A stretch of 5,909 nucleotides of DNA. Origin: Spirochaetota bacterium (GTDB taxonomy: Bacteria; Spirochaetota; B62-G9; DRHN01). The DNA lies in the NCBI GenBank assembly GCA_023136305.1, contig JAGLSF010000134.1:1-5909 (forward strand), read 5' to 3'. The position numbers and the translations under genes are program-made. Under the pieces are notes generated by a model. It worked only from the letters and a program-made list of their open reading frames with translations. It was not told the DNA's origin and did not search any database. Positions 5,640 to 5,909 of this stretch are shown here, piece after piece. Position 1 is the first letter of the stretch, and every line of letters begins with the position of its first letter.

Positions 5640-5909
5640 CTAATCCACGTCCGGATAGCGGGCTGTGATGGAACGTATCAGATCGAGGATATCGAAGAAG
5701 ACATCGACGATATCAGGGTCGAACTTCGAAGCGGAGAGACGCTGTATCTCATGCAGTACATCCTCCTCCGTCCACGCCTCCTTATAGACACGTTTTGAAC
5801 GAAGGGCATCATAGACATCAGCCATTGCAACGACCCGTCCATAGATGGGTATTTCATCACCCTTCAAGCCCACCGCACTGCCATCTTTATCCTTCTTCAG
5901 GGGCTGTCC
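5640..5909 (-). CDS. HD-GYP-type c-di-GMP phosphodiesterase, C-terminal part (5' end outside window)
   Basis: Seen: the last 89 residues, open to the right edge, ending at TAG 5642-5640. The stretch matches the second half of an HD-GYP domain: GLKGDEIP (14-21), GRVVAMADVYDAL (24-36) with the metal-binding D31, the phosphate-binding pattern RVYK (R40, K43), AW (45-46) and FDP (63-65). Known: HD-GYP proteins hydrolyse c-di-GMP, usually under an N-terminal receiver or sensor domain. The HD dyad and any regulatory domain lie outside the window. Odd: the canonical DG(T/S)GYPxGLKG run is not seen. GLKG is preceded by KKDKDGSAV, with GQP at visible residues 1-3. This may be a GYP motif with Tyr changed to Gln followed by a short insertion. 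An internal GTG at 5873 is not a credible start because homology continues upstream of it. Confidence 0.88.
   Translation of the reverse strand, partial: GQPLKKDKDGSAVGLKGDEIPIYGRVVAMADVYDALRSKRVYKEAWTEEDVLHEIQRLSASKFDPDIVDVFFDILDLIRSITARYPDVD

Noticed and set aside
5640..5873. HD-GYP fragment as a complete 77-residue protein starting at GTG 5873
   Set aside because: The reading frame stays open to the window edge with family-like sequence upstream of this GTG, so the gene is simply cut by the edge.

Overview
The window comes from a Gram-negative-type bacterium of middling GC content that makes heavy use of cyclic di-GMP. The mix fits a free-living spirochaete or a deltaproteobacterium: a membrane GGDEF-EAL protein, an HD-GYP protein, a TM2/zinc-ribbon protein and a stand-alone transketolase. 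Nothing here fixes the lineage; spirochaete is a weak guess.

Layout, left to right. (1) Positions 1-2134, minus strand: a probable two-gene unit. A 120-residue zinc-ribbon/TM2 membrane protein comes first, and 26 bases downstream a six-helix membrane GGDEF-EAL protein begins, which runs off the left edge. A good sigma70-type promoter lies before the TM2 gene. (2) Positions 2135-2482: about 350 bases without a convincing gene. They hold that promoter, a 10-base palindrome, two inverted repeats resembling remnants of a dispersed repeat, and the transketolase terminator. (3) Positions 2483-4501, minus strand: a complete transketolase gene with its own promoter, ribosome binding site and strong intrinsic terminator, so probably monocistronic. 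(4) Positions 4502-4740: the divergent control region between transketolase and the next gene. It holds the transketolase promoter and, on the plus strand, a possible 22-codon leader ORF. (5) Positions 4741-5634, plus strand: a TIM-barrel protein of the sugar phosphate isomerase/epimerase (AP endonuclease 2-like) family. (6) Positions 5640-5909, minus strand: the C-terminal end of an HD-GYP-type c-di-GMP phosphodiesterase, convergent with the previous gene and cut by the right edge.

How they fit together: the central divergent pair is carbohydrate metabolism, with transketolase in the non-oxidative pentose phosphate pathway and a sugar-isomerase-like enzyme of unknown substrate. Genes for two different kinds of c-di-GMP hydrolase domain (EAL and HD-GYP) flank it. 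In the GGDEF-EAL protein the cyclase half looks damaged and the EAL half intact, so it is probably mainly a phosphodiesterase or a c-di-GMP/GTP sensor. I found no CRISPR array, tRNA, rRNA, intact insertion sequence or obvious new defence system. The points most worth checking are the degenerate GGDEF site, the TM2/c-di-GMP pairing, the unusual GYP region of the HD-GYP protein, and the leader ORF/hairpin before the isomerase gene.
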